A stretch of DNA of 6,250 nucleotides from Thermoanaerobaculia bacterium (lineage in GTDB: Bacteria > Acidobacteriota > Thermoanaerobaculia > Multivoradales > JAHEKO01), in the NCBI GenBank assembly GCA_029287645.1, contig JARFQS010000501.1:1-6250 (forward strand). The letters run 5' to 3'. The notes under the pieces were generated by a model. The model did no database searches. It was given only the letters and a program-made list of their open reading frames with translations, and was not told where the DNA came from. The translations under genes and the position numbers were made by a program. Shown in pieces: positions 6,248 through 6,250 of this stretch. Positions within the stretch are counted from its first letter, which is position 1; each line of letters begins with the position of its first letter.

Positions 6248-6250
6248 ATG
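6248..6250 (+). CDS. Start codon of a divergent gene cut by the window end
   Basis: Only the ATG is present, preceded at ideal distance by GAGGGGGG. Nothing can be said about the product. It would be divergent from the peptidoglycan operon and could share its control region; a regulator of that operon is one possibility, with no sequence support here. Confidence 0.45.

Overview
This is high-GC bacterial DNA (about 60-65% G+C by eye), densely packed with protein genes. There are no RNA genes, CRISPR arrays or insertion sequences that I can see. The combination of signal-peptide-bearing peptidoglycan hydrolases and an SSS-type sodium symporter would suit a Gram-negative, soil- or sediment-type lineage such as Acidobacteriota or a relative. 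That placement is a guess from gene content and composition.

Layout. (1) 28-474, plus strand: the C-terminal third of a sodium:solute symporter, which loses its reading frame at an in-frame stop (13-15) just upstream of a highly conserved motif. (2) 468-4496, minus strand: a 1342-residue exported enzyme made of three complete domains, a GH3 NagZ-type beta-N-acetylglucosaminidase, an AmiE-type serine amidase of the beta-lactamase fold, and a NamZ/DUF1343 exo-beta-N-acetylmuramidase. (3) 4496-6148, minus strand: an exported M14 zinc carboxypeptidase carrying a C-terminal region that resembles a gutted amidohydrolase. (4) 6149-6247: a divergent control region. (5) A strong ribosome binding site and an ATG at the last three bases, where a plus-strand gene appears to begin.

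Genes 3 and 2 form one transcription unit, in that order. Their stop and start codons share one base (TGATG), and a good Shine-Dalgarno sequence for gene 2 lies inside the last codons of gene 3. Together they would encode an extracytoplasmic set able to take cell-wall fragments apart: peptide trimming (M14), removal of GlcNAc (NagZ), removal of the stem peptide from MurNAc (AmiE) and release of MurNAc (NamZ). In Bacillus subtilis the last three activities are separate proteins (AmiE, NagZ, NamZ) encoded side by side in the mur operon; here they are one polypeptide. The convergent symporter could import a released sugar, but its substrate cannot be read from the sequence. The triple fusion is the most interesting feature of the window.
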